A DNA stretch of 64,000 bases from Massilia pinisoli (GCF_024753285.1 NZ_JANUGW010000004.1:124001-188000); one strand, 5' to 3'; counted from the stretch's first letter, positions 8,458-18,430 are shown. The notes: generated from the sequence alone by a model not told the origin. Program-made: numbers and translations.

Positions 8458-9165
8458 ATGGCGACCGTAACCAATACCACCAGCACGCCCGTCACCGACC
8501 TGATGGCGACGATGAACACGAAGAAGGCGGCCAGCACCGACAGCGTGTCCGCCGACACCGACAAGTTCATGACCTTGCTCGTGACCCAGCTGCAGAACCA
8601 GGACCCGCTGAACCCGATGGACAACGCCCAGATGACGAGCCAGCTCGCGCAGCTGCAGACCGTGACGGGCGTGAACAAGTTGAACACCACGCTGGAATCG
8701 TTGAAGTCCAGCTACCAGAGCTCCGAAGCGATGCAGGCGACGAACCTGATCGGCCACGGCGTGCTCGTCGCGGGCAGCGGCGTCACCCTGGCCAGCGGCA
8801 AGGCCGTGCTGGGCGTGGAACTGGGCAGCGACGCCGACAACCTGAAGGTCGTCATCAGCGACGCCAAGGGCAACGAGGTTGAGACGATGGACCTCGGCGC
8901 GCAGAAGGCCGGCGTGCTGCCGCTGGCGTGGAACGGCGTGCCCGATCCGACCAAGCTCGACAGCAGCGGCAACCCCGTCACCCTGGGCGACGGCAACTAT
9001 ACGTTCAAGGTCGTGGCGACGCGTGGCGGCGCCAACCTCACCGACGCCAAGGGCCTGTCGTTCGACAGCGTCGCCAGCGTCACCACCAACAGTACCGATG
9101 GCGTCAAGGTGAACCTGTCCGGCAAGGGCACGCTCACGCTGGCCGACATCAAGGAAGTCTTGTAA
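8458..9165 (+). CDS. flgD: FlgD, hook cap / hook assembly scaffold
   Basis: The 235-aa protein has the conserved FlgD N-terminal block FMTLLVTQLQNQDPLNPMDN followed by MTSQLAQLQTVTGVNKLN. Then come the beta-rich FlgD tudor/FnIII-like domains (GVLVAGSGVTLASGK, GVLPLAWNG). FlgD caps the growing hook and is discarded when the hook is finished. It precedes the hook gene flgE, as usual. Confidence 0.95.
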   Translation: MATVTNTTSTPVTDLMATMNTKKAASTDSVSADTDKFMTLLVTQLQNQDPLNPMDNAQMTSQLAQLQTVTGVNKLNTTLESLKSSYQSSEAMQATNLIGHGVLVAGSGVTLASGKAVLGVELGSDADNLKVVISDAKGNEVETMDLGAQKAGVLPLAWNGVPDPTKLDSSGNPVTLGDGNYTFKVVATRGGANLTDAKGLSFDSVASVTTNSTDGVKVNLSGKGTLTLADIKEVL

Positions 9166-9216
9166 GCGCCGCTTGCAAGACCACCCAACGCATCGAACGA
9201 ACAACAGGAGCACAAC

Positions 9217-10743
9217 ATGTCCTTCCAACAAGGCCTGAGCGGCTTGAACGGCGCCGCGAAATCGCTGGACGTCATCGGTAACAACATCGCCAACGCAAGC
9301 ACCGTCGGCTTCAAGGGCTCGACGACGGAATTCGCCGACGTCTACGCGCGCTCGCTGAGCGGCGCCGGCGCGGCGCAGGCCGGCATCGGCGTGAGCGTGG
9401 CGTCCGTCGCCCAGCAGTTCACGCAAGGTAATATCGAGACGACGGCGAACCCGCTCGACATCGCCATCAACGGCGGCGGTTTCTTCCGCACCGAGATGGG
9501 CGGCGCCGTCCAGTACACCCGCAACGGCCAGTTCTCGCTGGACAAGAACGGCTTCATCGTGACGCCGCAGGGCGCGAACGTGACGGGCTACGGCGTCTCC
9601 GCGAACGGCCAGATCCTGGCCAGCACGCCGACGCCGCTGAAGATCAGCACGGTCGACATGAAACCGAACGCGACCACGAAGGTCGATACGTCGATCAACC
9701 TCGACTCGCGCGAGGCGACGCCCACCAACTTCCCGTTCAGCGCGAACGACGCGACCACGTACAACAAGCAGGTCCCCGTCAGCGTGTACGACTCGCTGGG
9801 CAACGAACACACGATGTCGCTGTACTACGTGAAGACGGGCTCGGGCACGTGGGACGTGTACGCCGGCGCCGACGGCACCGAGATCAGCAACGTCAGCGTG
9901 GAGAAGGCCGCCGGCAGCGACCCGACCGCGATGGCCGCGCGCGCCGCCTGGACGGCCGCGACGAAGGCATCGCCCCAGGACCCGGCCGCCGTCGCCGCCG
10001 CGCTGTCGAGCTATGCCGCCGCCGCATCGACAGCCGTCACCACAGCGGCGGGCGCCGCCGGCGCCACCGCGGCGACCGTCACCGCCATCCAGTCCGCGGC
10101 CTCGAGCTCGGGCGCCACGGTCGGCTACACGCCGGACCAGGTCGATCGGGACATCGCGGCCGCCGTGTCCGTGCCGTCCGTGCCGATCGGCACGCTGAAG
10201 TTCGACTCGAACGGCGCGCTGTCGGCCCCCTTGATGTCGCCGCAGACGCTGCCGCTCGCCGTGTCGTTCCCCGTGTATCCGGCAACGGGCGCCAAGGAGA
10301 CGCTGGCGATCAACGTCGGCTTCAATGGCAGCACCCAGTACGGCGCCGACACGAGCGAAAAGCTGACGACGCAGGACGGCTTCACGGCCGGCCACCTGCA
10401 GCGCTTCTCGGCCGCGGCCGACGGCACCTTGCAGGGCCAGTACAGCAACGGCCAGACCCGGGCGCTGGGCCAGGTCGTCCTTGCCAATTTCACCAACTCG
10501 AACGGCCTGGAGCCGATCGGCAACAACTCGTGGACCGAGACGTCGGCGTCCGGTACGCCGCTGCTCGGCACCCCGGGCACAGGCGGCTTCGGCGTGCTGC
10601 AGTCGTCCGCGACGGAAAGCTCGAACGTCGACCTGACGGCCGAGCTGGTCGACATGATCACCGCGCAGCGCGTCTACCAGGCCAATGCGCAGACGATCAA
10701 GACGCAGGACTCGGTGCTGCAGACGCTGGTGAGCTTGCGCTAA
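9217..10743 (+). CDS. flgE: FlgE, hook protein with an alanine-rich insertion
   Basis: The 508-aa protein starts with FQQGLSGLNGAAKSLDVIGN and NIANASTVGFK, the hook/rod signature, and ends with SNVDLTAELVDMITAQRVYQ, the axial C-terminal motif. It builds the curved hook outside the cell. Typical FlgE is about 400-430 residues. The excess is a low-complexity Ala/Thr/Ser segment at roughly residues 228-325 inside the outer domain. An AGGAG-like site (CAACAGGAGCACAAC) precedes the ATG. Confidence 0.95.
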   Translation: MSFQQGLSGLNGAAKSLDVIGNNIANASTVGFKGSTTEFADVYARSLSGAGAAQAGIGVSVASVAQQFTQGNIETTANPLDIAINGGGFFRTEMGGAVQYTRNGQFSLDKNGFIVTPQGANVTGYGVSANGQILASTPTPLKISTVDMKPNATTKVDTSINLDSREATPTNFPFSANDATTYNKQVPVSVYDSLGNEHTMSLYYVKTGSGTWDVYAGADGTEISNVSVEKAAGSDPTAMAARAAWTAATKASPQDPAAVAAALSSYAAAASTAVTTAAGAAGATAATVTAIQSAASSSGATVGYTPDQVDRDIAAAVSVPSVPIGTLKFDSNGALSAPLMSPQTLPLAVSFPVYPATGAKETLAINVGFNGSTQYGADTSEKLTTQDGFTAGHLQRFSAAADGTLQGQYSNGQTRALGQVVLANFTNSNGLEPIGNNSWTETSASGTPLLGTPGTGGFGVLQSSATESSNVDLTAELVDMITAQRVYQANAQTIKTQDSVLQTLVSLR

Positions 10744-10768
10744 CGCTTAACCTCCGAAGGGAAGACTG

Positions 10769-11509
10769 ATGGACCGCCTGATCTACACGGCCGCCTCCGG
10801 CGCCAAGCACATCCTCGAGCAGCAGGCCACGACGTCGAACAACCTGGCCAACCTCAGCACGACGGGCTTCCGCGCGCAGCTGGACACGTTCCGCGCCGTG
10901 CCCGTCGTCAGCGAAGGCTTGCCGACGCGGGCGTTCGTCGTCGACAACACGGTCGGCGCGGACTTCACGGCCGGGCCGCTGCAGGTGACGGGGCGCGATC
11001 TCGACGTGGCCATCAAGGGCCGAGGCTGGCTCGCCGTGCAGATGCAGGACGGTACCGAAGCCTATACGCGCAATGGTTCATTGCAGATCAGCCCGAACGG
11101 CATGTTGCAGACTGCCAACGGCCAGGCCGTGATGGGCGAGAACGGCCCGATCGCCATTCCGCCGAACACGACGGTCTCCGTCGGCAAGGACGGTTCCATC
11201 ACGTCGATGACGACGGACACCGTGCCGGCCACGTCGACCGTCGTCGGCCGCCTCAAGCTCGTCAATCCGGACGAAAAACAGCTCGTCCGCGGTGACGACG
11301 GCTTCTTCCGCCAGCAGGACGGCAGCCCCGCACAGGCCGACCCGGCCGTGACGGTGGCGAGCGGCGCGCTGGAAGGCAGCAACGTCTCCGCCGTCGATTC
11401 GATGGTCAACATGATCTCTTTGGCACGTTCTCTCGAGACGCAAATGAGCCTGTTGAAGAACGCCGAGAATAACGCGGCGAAAGCGACGCAGATCCTCGCT
11501 TTGAGTTGA
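10769..11509 (+). CDS. flgF: FlgF, proximal rod protein
   Basis: The 246-aa protein begins MDRLIYTAASGAKHILEQQA and contains TSNNLANLSTTGFRAQ, typical of FlgF. The end, SNVSAVDSMVNMISLARSLE, is the axial C-terminal helix. It joins FlgB and FlgC in the proximal rod. GAAGGGAAG precedes the ATG, and the spacing to flgE is only 25 bases. Confidence 0.95.
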   Translation: MDRLIYTAASGAKHILEQQATTSNNLANLSTTGFRAQLDTFRAVPVVSEGLPTRAFVVDNTVGADFTAGPLQVTGRDLDVAIKGRGWLAVQMQDGTEAYTRNGSLQISPNGMLQTANGQAVMGENGPIAIPPNTTVSVGKDGSITSMTTDTVPATSTVVGRLKLVNPDEKQLVRGDDGFFRQQDGSPAQADPAVTVASGALEGSNVSAVDSMVNMISLARSLETQMSLLKNAENNAAKATQILALS

Positions 11510-11570
11510 TTTCTCCTGGGACATAATTTCATGGTGGGTAGCAGGTTTCTGCTGCCATTAGGAGAACACC

Positions 11571-12353
11571 ATGATCCGTTCGCTGTTTATCGCCAAGACC
11601 GGTCTCGAAGCGCAGCAGACCAACCTCGACGTCATCACCAACAACCTCGCCAACGTGAGCACGAACGGCTTCAAGAAGTCGCGTGCCGTGTTCGAGGACT
11701 TGTTGTATCAAAACGTGCGCCAGCCCGGCGCGCAATCCTCGCAACAGACGCAGCTGCCGTCCGGCCTGCAGATCGGTACCGGTGTGCGCACCGTCGCGAC
11801 CGAGCGCATCCACACGCAGGGCAATCCCCAGCAGACCGGCAACTCGAAGGACGTGATGATCAACGGCTCGGGCTTCTTCCAGGTCCTGATGCCGGACGGT
11901 ACGACCGCGTACACCCGCGATGGCTCCCTGCAGACCGATAACAACGGCCAGCTCGTCACGTCGAGCGGCTACGTCGTGCAGCCTCCGATCACCGTGCCCA
12001 GCAACGCGCTGACCCTGACCGTGGGCCGCGACGGCACCGTGTCCGTCACGACGCCGGGCACCGTGGCGCCGACGCAGATCGGCTCGCTCCAGCTGTCGAA
12101 TTTCGTCAACCCGGCCGGCCTGGAATCGCTGGGCGAGAACCTGTACGCCGAGACGGGCGCGTCGGGCACCGCCCAGGCGAGCACCCCGGGCACGAACGGC
12201 ACCGGCGTGCTGATGCAGGGCTTCGTCGAGACGTCGAACGTGAACGTCGTCGAAGAGATGGTCAACATGATCCAGACGCAGCGCGCGTACGAGATCAACA
12301 GCAAGGCCATCACCACCTCCGACCAGATGCTGCAGAAGATTTCCCAGTTATGA
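11571..12353 (+). CDS. flgG: FlgG, distal rod protein
   Basis: The 260-aa protein is a near-standard Flg[21 protein letters not shown] and [20 protein letters not shown] stand at the start, a long [15 protein letters not shown] rod-specific segment follows, and [20 protein letters not shown] is at the end. It makes the distal rod surrounded by the P and L rings. Its stop overlaps the flgH start by four bases (ATGA), so the rod and L-ring genes are translationally coupled. Confidence 0.96.
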   Translation: MIRSLFIAKTGLEAQQTNLDVITNNLANVSTNGFKKSRAVFEDLLYQNVRQPGAQSSQQTQLPSGLQIGTGVRTVATERIHTQGNPQQTGNSKDVMINGSGFFQVLMPDGTTAYTRDGSLQTDNNGQLVTSSGYVVQPPITVPSNALTLTVGRDGTVSVTTPGTVAPTQIGSLQLSNFVNPAGLESLGENLYAETGASGTAQASTPGTNGTGVLMQGFVETSNVNVVEEMVNMIQTQRAYEINSKAITTSDQMLQKISQL

Positions 12354-12997
12354 AAACGCTTAGCTTCCTCGTGTGCGCGCTGGCGCTGGCCGGCTGCGCA
12401 GCCACCCCGACGTCGATCGTCAAGGGGCCGACCTCCGCGCGCCCGATGCTGGCCGATGCCGGCACCCCGACGGAAGGCGCCATCTACAACGCGAACACGT
12501 TCCGTCCCATGTTCGAGGACCGCCGCGCGCGCCACATCGGCGACATCCTGACGATCAACATCGTCGAAAAGACGGCCGCGAACAAGAGCGGCGCCAGCAC
12601 GGGCAACAAGTCGGGCAGCGTCAACCTCGGCGTGCCGGGTCCGCTGCAGGGCCGCCTGGGCGCGAACCTCGCGACGAGCAGCGGCACCAAGTACGCCGAC
12701 GGCGACACGCAGACCGCGTCGAACGCGTTCACGGGCACGATCGGCGTGACGGTGTCGGAAGTGCTGACGAACGGTAACCTGATCGTCGTGGGCGAGAAGC
12801 AGGTCGCCATGGACAAGGGCGTCGAGTTCATCCGCTTCTCGGGCATGGTGAATCCGGATTCCATCCAGCCCGGCAATATCGTGCAGTCCACGCTCGTCGC
12901 GGACGCTCGCGTCGAATACCGCACCAACAGCCAGATCGACCGCGCCGAGATGACGTCGATGATGTCGCGTTTCTTCCAGTCCTTGCTGCCGTTCTGA
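12350..12997 (+). CDS. flgH: FlgH, L-ring lipoprotein
   Basis: The 215-aa precursor has a lipoprotein signal peptide ending in the lipobox LAGC (Cys at about residue 16), so the mature protein should be anchored in the outer membrane. FlgH motifs follow: [20 protein letters not shown], then [20 protein letters not shown] and the closing [17 protein letters not shown]. It forms the L ring, the outer-membrane bushing around the rod. It overlaps flgG by four bases and lies five bases before flgI. Confidence 0.95.
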   Translation: MKTLSFLVCALALAGCAATPTSIVKGPTSARPMLADAGTPTEGAIYNANTFRPMFEDRRARHIGDILTINIVEKTAANKSGASTGNKSGSVNLGVPGPLQGRLGANLATSSGTKYADGDTQTASNAFTGTIGVTVSEVLTNGNLIVVGEKQVAMDKGVEFIRFSGMVNPDSIQPGNIVQSTLVADARVEYRTNSQIDRAEMTSMMSRFFQSLLPF

Positions 12998-13002
12998 TCA
13001 TC

Positions 13003-14109
13003 ATGAACCTGAAAACCATCGCCCTCTGCGCCGCACTGCTCGGTCCCCTGATGGCCACGACCGCCCACGCCGAGCGTCTGAAAGACCTCGCCAGCATCGG
13101 CGGCGTCCGCCAGAACCAGTTGTCCGGCTACGGCCTCGTCGTCGGCCTCGACGGCACGGGCGACCAGACGACGCAGACGCCGTTCACCGTGCAGTCGATC
13201 ATGGCGATGCTGCAGCAGAAGGGCGTCAGCCTGCCGGCCGGCACCCAGCTGCAGCTGAAGAACGTGGCCGCGGTCATGGTGACGAGCACGCTGCCCGCGT
13301 TCGCCCAGCCGGGCCAGACGATCGACGTGACCGTCTCGTCGATGGGTAACGCGAAGAGCCTGCGCGGCGGCACCCTCCTGATGACGCCGCTGCAGGGCGC
13401 CGACGGCCAGGTCTATGCCATGGCGCAGGGCAACGTGCTCGTCGGCGGTGCCGGCGCAGCGGGCGGCGGTGCGCAGGTGCAGGTGAACCAGTTGTCCGTC
13501 GGCCGCATCTCGGCCGGTGCCACGGTCGAGCGCGCCGTCGCGTCGAACCTCGGCGCCGACAATCAGGTCAAGCTGGAATTGAACACGACGGACTTCGCCA
13601 CCGCGAGCCGCGTCGTGGAAGCCATCAACGACAAGTTCGGCCCGGGCATCGCGACGGCGCTGGACGGCCGCGTGATCCGCGTGCGCGTGCCGTCGTCGAG
13701 CGACCAGCGCGTCAGCTTCCTCGGCATCCTCGAAGGCATCGACGTCAAGCCGGCCGATGCGGCCGCCAAGATCATCCTGAACGCGCGCACGGGTTCCATC
13801 GTCATGAACCGCGCCGTCACCTTGGAACCGTGCGCGATCTCGCACGGCAACCTGTCGGTCAGCATCGGCGCCGACACGCAGGTCAGCCAGCCGAACGCCG
13901 GTTCGCTGGGCAGCACCGTCGTCACGAAGAATCCGCAGGTGTCCGTCAAGAAGGATGCCGGCAAGGTCATCATGCTGAACGGCGGCGCGTCGCTGGCGGA
14001 AGTCGTCAAGGCGATGAACGCGATCGGCGCCACGCCGCAAGACCTGCTCGCAATCCTGCAGGCGTTGAAGGCGGCCGGTTCGCTGCGCGCCGAGCTCGAG
14101 ATCATCTAA
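13003..14109 (+). CDS. flgI: FlgI, P-ring protein
   Basis: The 368-aa protein has a Sec signal peptide ending near TAHAERLKDLA and then the FlgI hallmark NQLSGYGLVVGLDGTGDQT. Later segments GAQVQVNQLSVGRISAGATV and AILQALKAAGSLRAELEII are standard. It is exported to the periplasm and polymerises, with FlgA as helper, into the P ring in the peptidoglycan layer. Length matches the family. Confidence 0.96.
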   Translation: MNLKTIALCAALLGPLMATTAHAERLKDLASIGGVRQNQLSGYGLVVGLDGTGDQTTQTPFTVQSIMAMLQQKGVSLPAGTQLQLKNVAAVMVTSTLPAFAQPGQTIDVTVSSMGNAKSLRGGTLLMTPLQGADGQVYAMAQGNVLVGGAGAAGGGAQVQVNQLSVGRISAGATVERAVASNLGADNQVKLELNTTDFATASRVVEAINDKFGPGIATALDGRVIRVRVPSSSDQRVSFLGILEGIDVKPADAAAKIILNARTGSIVMNRAVTLEPCAISHGNLSVSIGADTQVSQPNAGSLGSTVVTKNPQVSVKKDAGKVIMLNGGASLAEVVKAMNAIGATPQDLLAILQALKAAGSLRAELEII

Positions 14110-14130
14110 CCGATAACCCGCGAGGCCATC

Positions 14131-15075
14131 ATGCTCGGTTCCACGTCTGACCTGTCCAGCAAATTCGCGCTCGACACCAACAGCCTCGGCGACTTGAAAC
14201 AGTCGGCGAAGGCCGGCTCGCCCGAAGCGATGAAGGGTGCGGCGACGCAGTTCGAATCCATGTTCATCAACATGATGATGAAGAGCATGCGCGACGCGAC
14301 GCCGCAGGACGGCATGATGGACAGCCAGGAGTCCAAGACGTTCACCGGCATGCTGGACCAGCAGATGAGCCAGAAGCTCGCGAAGCGCGGCATCGGCCTC
14401 GCGGACGTGCTCGTGCGCCAGCTCACCGCGCAGCAGCAGGGCCAGCAGGTGATGCAGAAGATGAACGAGCAGGCGCTGGGCATCGGCGGCGACCAGCAGT
14501 CCGGCGCCGCGCAGCGCCTGCAGAACGATCCGGACACGCTGCCGACGGACGGCGCGCCCGCCGCCGGCGCGGCCGGCATCACGGGCAGCGCCCGCGGCAC
14601 GGACAACGCGAACAAGCCTGCCCACGTGCGCGCATTCCAGGAAAAGCTGGCCGACGCCGCCGAGGAAGCGGAACACGCGACGGGCGTGCCCGCGAAATTC
14701 ATGATGGGCCAGGCCGCGCTGGAAACGGGCTGGGGCCGCCGCGTGATCCGCAATGCGGACGGCAGCTCCAGCAACAACCTGTTCGGCATCAAGGCCGGCC
14801 CGGGCTGGAAGGGCAAGGTGGCGACGGCCGTCACGACGGAATACATCAACGGCAAGCCGCATGCGCGCGTGGAAAAATTCCGCGCCTACGATTCGTATGC
14901 CGCCGCGTTCAAGGATTACGCGAAGATGTTGAGCAACAACCCGCGCTACGAAAAAGTGCTGGCGCACGGCGGCGACGCGACCGCGTTCGCGCACGGCCTG
15001 CAGCGCGCCGGCTACGCGACGGACCCGCAGTACGCGGCCAAGCTGTCGCGCATCATCAAGCACTCGCTGGCCTGA
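14131..15075 (+). CDS. flgJ: FlgJ, rod-capping protein with peptidoglycan hydrolase domain
   Basis: The 314-aa protein is the two-domain form found in beta- and gammaproteobacteria. The N-terminal half (FESMFINMMMKSMRDATPQD and the SQKLAKRGIGLADVLVRQL block) is the rod scaffold. From about residue 165 the C-terminal half is a glucosaminidase domain (MMGQAALETGWGRRV, with the predicted catalytic Glu, and SSSNNLFGIKAGPGWKG). It locally opens the cell wall so that the rod can pass. A Gln/Ala-rich linker of ~50 residues joins the halves. Confidence 0.95.
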   Translation: MLGSTSDLSSKFALDTNSLGDLKQSAKAGSPEAMKGAATQFESMFINMMMKSMRDATPQDGMMDSQESKTFTGMLDQQMSQKLAKRGIGLADVLVRQLTAQQQGQQVMQKMNEQALGIGGDQQSGAAQRLQNDPDTLPTDGAPAAGAAGITGSARGTDNANKPAHVRAFQEKLADAAEEAEHATGVPAKFMMGQAALETGWGRRVIRNADGSSSNNLFGIKAGPGWKGKVATAVTTEYINGKPHARVEKFRAYDSYAAAFKDYAKMLSNNPRYEKVLAHGGDATAFAHGLQRAGYATDPQYAAKLSRIIKHSLA

Positions 15076-15100
15076 GCGGAGTTATTGAACGGATAGCAAC

Positions 15101-15127
15101 TAAAGTTTTGGCGAAACTTGCCGTCAA
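15101..15127 (+). promoter_or_regulatory. Sigma-28 (FliA) promoter of flgKL
   Basis: TAAAGTTT, 11 bases, then GCCGTCAA. Both boxes and the spacing match the sigma-28 consensus. It stands in the 76-bp gap after flgJ, 25 bases before the flgK ATG. flgKL can therefore be switched on late, apart from the flgB-J run. Confidence 0.85.
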
Positions 15128-15151
15128 TGACGTAGCAGAAAGAAAACCATC

Positions 15152-17101
15152 ATGTCACTCCTCAGCATCGGCAAAACCGGTTTGTACGCCGCCCAGGCAG
15201 CCCTGGCGACGACCGGCAACAACATCTCCAACGCCAACGTCGCGGGCTACAGCCGCGAGGTGGTGGTGCAGGCCGCGTCGACGCCGATGGGAGGCACCAA
15301 CGGCTATATCGGCACGGGCACGCAGATCGCGCAGGTCAAGCGCTATTCGGACGACTTCCTGAACGCGCAGGTGCGCACGGCCCAGGCATCGAGCAGCGGG
15401 CTCGACGCGTACCAGGCGCAAGTCCAGCAGGTCGACAACCTGCTGGCCGACACGACGTCCGGCCTGTCGCCGGCGCTGCAGGATTTCTTCGCGTCCGTGC
15501 AGAACCTGACGGGCGACGGCGCGGGCGTGTCGTCGCGCGGTTCGTTCATGACGTCGGCCGACACCTTGGCCGCCCGCTTCCAGAGCATGAACGGCCGCCT
15601 GGACGAGATCCGCAAGGGCGTCAACACGCAGATCACGGCCAGCGTCACGACGATCAATACCTACGCCAATCAGATCGCCCAGCTGAACGACCAGATCGGC
15701 AAGCTGACGGACCCGTCGGGCCTGAACCCGCCGAACGAATTGCTGGACAAGCGCGACCAGCTGATCATGGACTTGAACAAGCAGGTCAAGGCCACCGTCG
15801 TGCCGGGCGATAACAACAGCCTGACCGTCTCGATCGGCAACGGCCAGCCGCTCGTCGTCGGCCGGAGCGCGTTCCAGCTGGCGGCGACGAATTCGCCGAC
15901 GGACCAGACGCGCACCACGGTTGGCTACGTCCTGCAGGGCAAGATCACGCCGCTGGCCGAGAGCTCGCTGACGGGCGGCGAACTCGGCGCCGCGTTGCAA
16001 TTCCGCACGCAGTCGCTGGATCTGGCGCAGAACTCGCTGGGCCGCGTCGCGATCGCGGTGGCCACGTCGATGAACGACCAGAACCACCTGGGCCTGGACG
16101 GCAACGGCAAGCCGGGCGGCGACATCTTCACGATCGCGTCGGCCCAGGTGACGAAGAACGTCAACAACAACCAGACGAGCACGACGGCCATCACGGCCAG
16201 CGTCGTCGACGCGACGAAACTCACGACGAGCGACTACAAGGTCGATTTCGACGGTACGAACTACAACGTGTATCGCCTGGCGGACAACAAGAAGACGGTG
16301 ATCTCGCCGTTCCCGCAGGCCCAGGCGCAGGTCATCGACGGCCTCGCGTTTTCGGTCACGGGCGCGGCCGATGCGGGCGACAACTTCCTCGTGCGTCCCA
16401 CGCAGGCCGGCGCCTCGAACTTCAAGCTGGCGCTGACGGACGGCGCGCAGATCGCCGCGGCCGCGCCGATCGCGACGAGCGTCCCGCTGACCAACAGCGG
16501 TTCGGGCAAGATCAGCGCGGGCTCGATCGACCAGACCTATCTCGGCGCGCCGCTGGCCGGTCCTGTCACGCTGACGTACAGCACGGCGACGGCCACGCTG
16601 TCCGGCTTCCCGGCCGGCCAGCCCGTCAGCATGACGGTGAACGGCACGACGACGTCGTACCCGGCCGGCGCGAGCGTGCCGTTCCAGGACGGCGCCAGCT
16701 ACACGGTGGGCGGGATGAGCTTCATGCTGAACGGCGCGCCGGGCAATGGCGACACGTTCAAGATTGCGCCGAACGCGGGCCTGGGCGATACCCGCAACGC
16801 GAGCCTGATGGCCGACCTGCAGTCGAAGAACATCCTCGACGGCGGCAAGGCGACGTACCAGTCGGCATACGCCACGCTCGTCAGCACGATCGGCAACAAG
16901 ACGCGCGAAGTGCAGGCCAATGCCGAGGCTGCCACTTCGCAGCTGACGCAGGCGCAGGCCGCCGCCAACAACGTCTCGGGCGTGAACCTGGACGAGGAGG
17001 CGGCCAACCTGCTGAAGTACCAGCAGGCCTACCAGGCGTCGGGGAAGGTGATGCAGATCGCCGACACGATCTTCAACGCCTTGCTGCAGATCGGCCACTG
17101 A
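15152..17101 (+). CDS. flgK: FlgK, hook-associated protein 1
   Basis: The 649-aa protein starts LLSIGKTGLYAAQAALATTG with NNISNANVAGYSRE, and ends with GVNLDEEAANLLKYQQAYQA and KVMQIADTIFNALLQI, the standard FlgK ends. It forms the first junction layer between hook and filament and is the client of FlgN. Its middle, a variable surface domain rich in Thr/Ala/Gly, makes it longer than the ~550 residues of enterics. It has its own sigma-28 promoter and is followed 40 bases later by flgL. Confidence 0.95.
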   Translation: MSLLSIGKTGLYAAQAALATTGNNISNANVAGYSREVVVQAASTPMGGTNGYIGTGTQIAQVKRYSDDFLNAQVRTAQASSSGLDAYQAQVQQVDNLLADTTSGLSPALQDFFASVQNLTGDGAGVSSRGSFMTSADTLAARFQSMNGRLDEIRKGVNTQITASVTTINTYANQIAQLNDQIGKLTDPSGLNPPNELLDKRDQLIMDLNKQVKATVVPGDNNSLTVSIGNGQPLVVGRSAFQLAATNSPTDQTRTTVGYVLQGKITPLAESSLTGGELGAALQFRTQSLDLAQNSLGRVAIAVATSMNDQNHLGLDGNGKPGGDIFTIASAQVTKNVNNNQTSTTAITASVVDATKLTTSDYKVDFDGTNYNVYRLADNKKTVISPFPQAQAQVIDGLAFSVTGAADAGDNFLVRPTQAGASNFKLALTDGAQIAAAAPIATSVPLTNSGSGKISAGSIDQTYLGAPLAGPVTLTYSTATATLSGFPAGQPVSMTVNGTTTSYPAGASVPFQDGASYTVGGMSFMLNGAPGNGDTFKIAPNAGLGDTRNASLMADLQSKNILDGGKATYQSAYATLVSTIGNKTREVQANAEAATSQLTQAQAAANNVSGVNLDEEAANLLKYQQAYQASGKVMQIADTIFNALLQIGH

Positions 17102-17140
17102 GACCGGTAACCGGATAACCAGCGCACGCGGAACGACGCC

Positions 17141-18370
17141 ATGACACTACGTATCAGCACCAACGCGATTTTCCAGGCCGGCACCTCGCAGATCAACACG
17201 CTGCAGGGCCAGATGGCCAAGACGCAGATGCAGCTGTCGACGAACAAGCGCATGCTGTCGGCGGCCGACGACCCCATCGCTTCGGCGAAGGCGCTGGAAC
17301 TGACGCAGTCGCAGTCGATGAACACGCAGTTCGGCACCAACCGCGCGAACGCGAAAGCGTCGCTGTCGATGGTCGACAAGACGCTGCAGGAAGTCACGGG
17401 CCAGATCCAGGATATCCAGTCGCTGATCGTCACGGCCGGCAACGGCGGCTATTCGCAGAGCGACCGCGAAGCGCTGGCCACCGAGCTGGAAGGGCGCCTG
17501 ACCGACCTGATCGGCCTCGCGAACACGACCGACGGTTCCGGCACGTATCTGTTCTCCGGCTACCAGGCGACCACGCAGCCGTTTACGCAAACGCCGACGG
17601 GCGCCGCCTACCAGGGCGACCAGGGCCAGCGCGTCTTGCAGGTGGGCTCGGCGCGCAAGATGCCCATCAGCGAGAGCGGCAGCGCCGTCTTCGAAGCGAA
17701 CGCCACCGGCAACGGTACGTTCGTCGCGCAGCCGGCGGCCGCCAATACCGGCTCGGGCATCATCTCGCCTGGCGCCGTGGCGGACCGCACGAAGCTGACG
17801 GGGCACGATTATTCGATCGCGTTCAGCGTGACGGGTTCGCCCGCCGCGACCACGTACACCGTGACGGACAATTCGACGACGCCGGCCAGCGCCGTGCTGA
17901 GCAACCAGCCGTACACGGCGGGCGCATCGATCTCGTTCGACGGGATCGCGCTCGACGTCAAGGGCGATCCGGCCAACGGCGACAGTTTCAGCGTCCAGCC
18001 CAGCCAGAAGCAATCGGTGTTCACGACGGTCACGGACCTGATCAAGACGCTGCGCGGCCCGGCCGACGGCTCGACCGGCAAGGCCGCGCTGGCCAACAGC
18101 CTGAGCATGGCCAGCCAGAACATGAAGAATTCGCTGGACAACGTGCTCACCGTGCAGGCGTCCGTGGGCGCGCGCCTGAAGGAAGTGGACTACCTGGACA
18201 GCTCGGGCGAGGACCTGAATCTCCAGTACCAGACCACGCTGAGCGGCTTGCAGGACCTGGACATGGTGAAGGCGATTTCGCTGTTCACCCAGCAGCAGCA
18301 GACGCTGCAGGCGGCGCAGGTGTCGTTCAAGACGATGTCGGGGCTGTCCCTCTTCAACTACATCTCCTGA
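17141..18370 (+). CDS. flgL: FlgL, hook-associated protein 3
   Basis: The 409-aa flagellin-like protein starts with MTLRISTNAIFQAGTSQINT and has the N-terminal coiled-coil (LSTNKRMLSAADDPIASAKA). Its C-terminal coiled-coil region is VQASVGARLKEVDYLDSS. FlgL is the second junction layer, placed between FlgK and the filament. The central domain (~residues 180-290) is an immunoglobulin-like insertion that makes it longer than enteric FlgL (~317). Its stop is followed by a REP-like hairpin and the convergent fli operon. Confidence 0.94.
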   Translation: MTLRISTNAIFQAGTSQINTLQGQMAKTQMQLSTNKRMLSAADDPIASAKALELTQSQSMNTQFGTNRANAKASLSMVDKTLQEVTGQIQDIQSLIVTAGNGGYSQSDREALATELEGRLTDLIGLANTTDGSGTYLFSGYQATTQPFTQTPTGAAYQGDQGQRVLQVGSARKMPISESGSAVFEANATGNGTFVAQPAAANTGSGIISPGAVADRTKLTGHDYSIAFSVTGSPAATTYTVTDNSTTPASAVLSNQPYTAGASISFDGIALDVKGDPANGDSFSVQPSQKQSVFTTVTDLIKTLRGPADGSTGKAALANSLSMASQNMKNSLDNVLTVQASVGARLKEVDYLDSSGEDLNLQYQTTLSGLQDLDMVKAISLFTQQQQTLQAAQVSFKTMSGLSLFNYIS

Positions 18371-18385
18371 TTCCGGCGCCGGTTG

Positions 18386-18419
18386 GACGCGTGGACGGCT
18401 TTGCCATCCACGCGTTCAA
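18386..18419. repeat. Single REP-like palindrome between flgL and fliR
   Basis: ACGCGTGGACGGC, a TTT loop, then GCCATCCACGCGT makes a 13-bp stem with one mismatch. The unit is closely related to the two inverted units at 5691-5776. It occupies the 60-bp gap between two convergent stops and can act as a two-way terminator. Confidence 0.75.
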
Positions 18420-18430
18420 CACAATTTGAT

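Noticed and set aside
12484..15063. 859-codon open frame antisense to flgH-flgI-flgJ
   Set aside because: Runs across three well-supported genes and has no recognisable domain. High-GC artefact.
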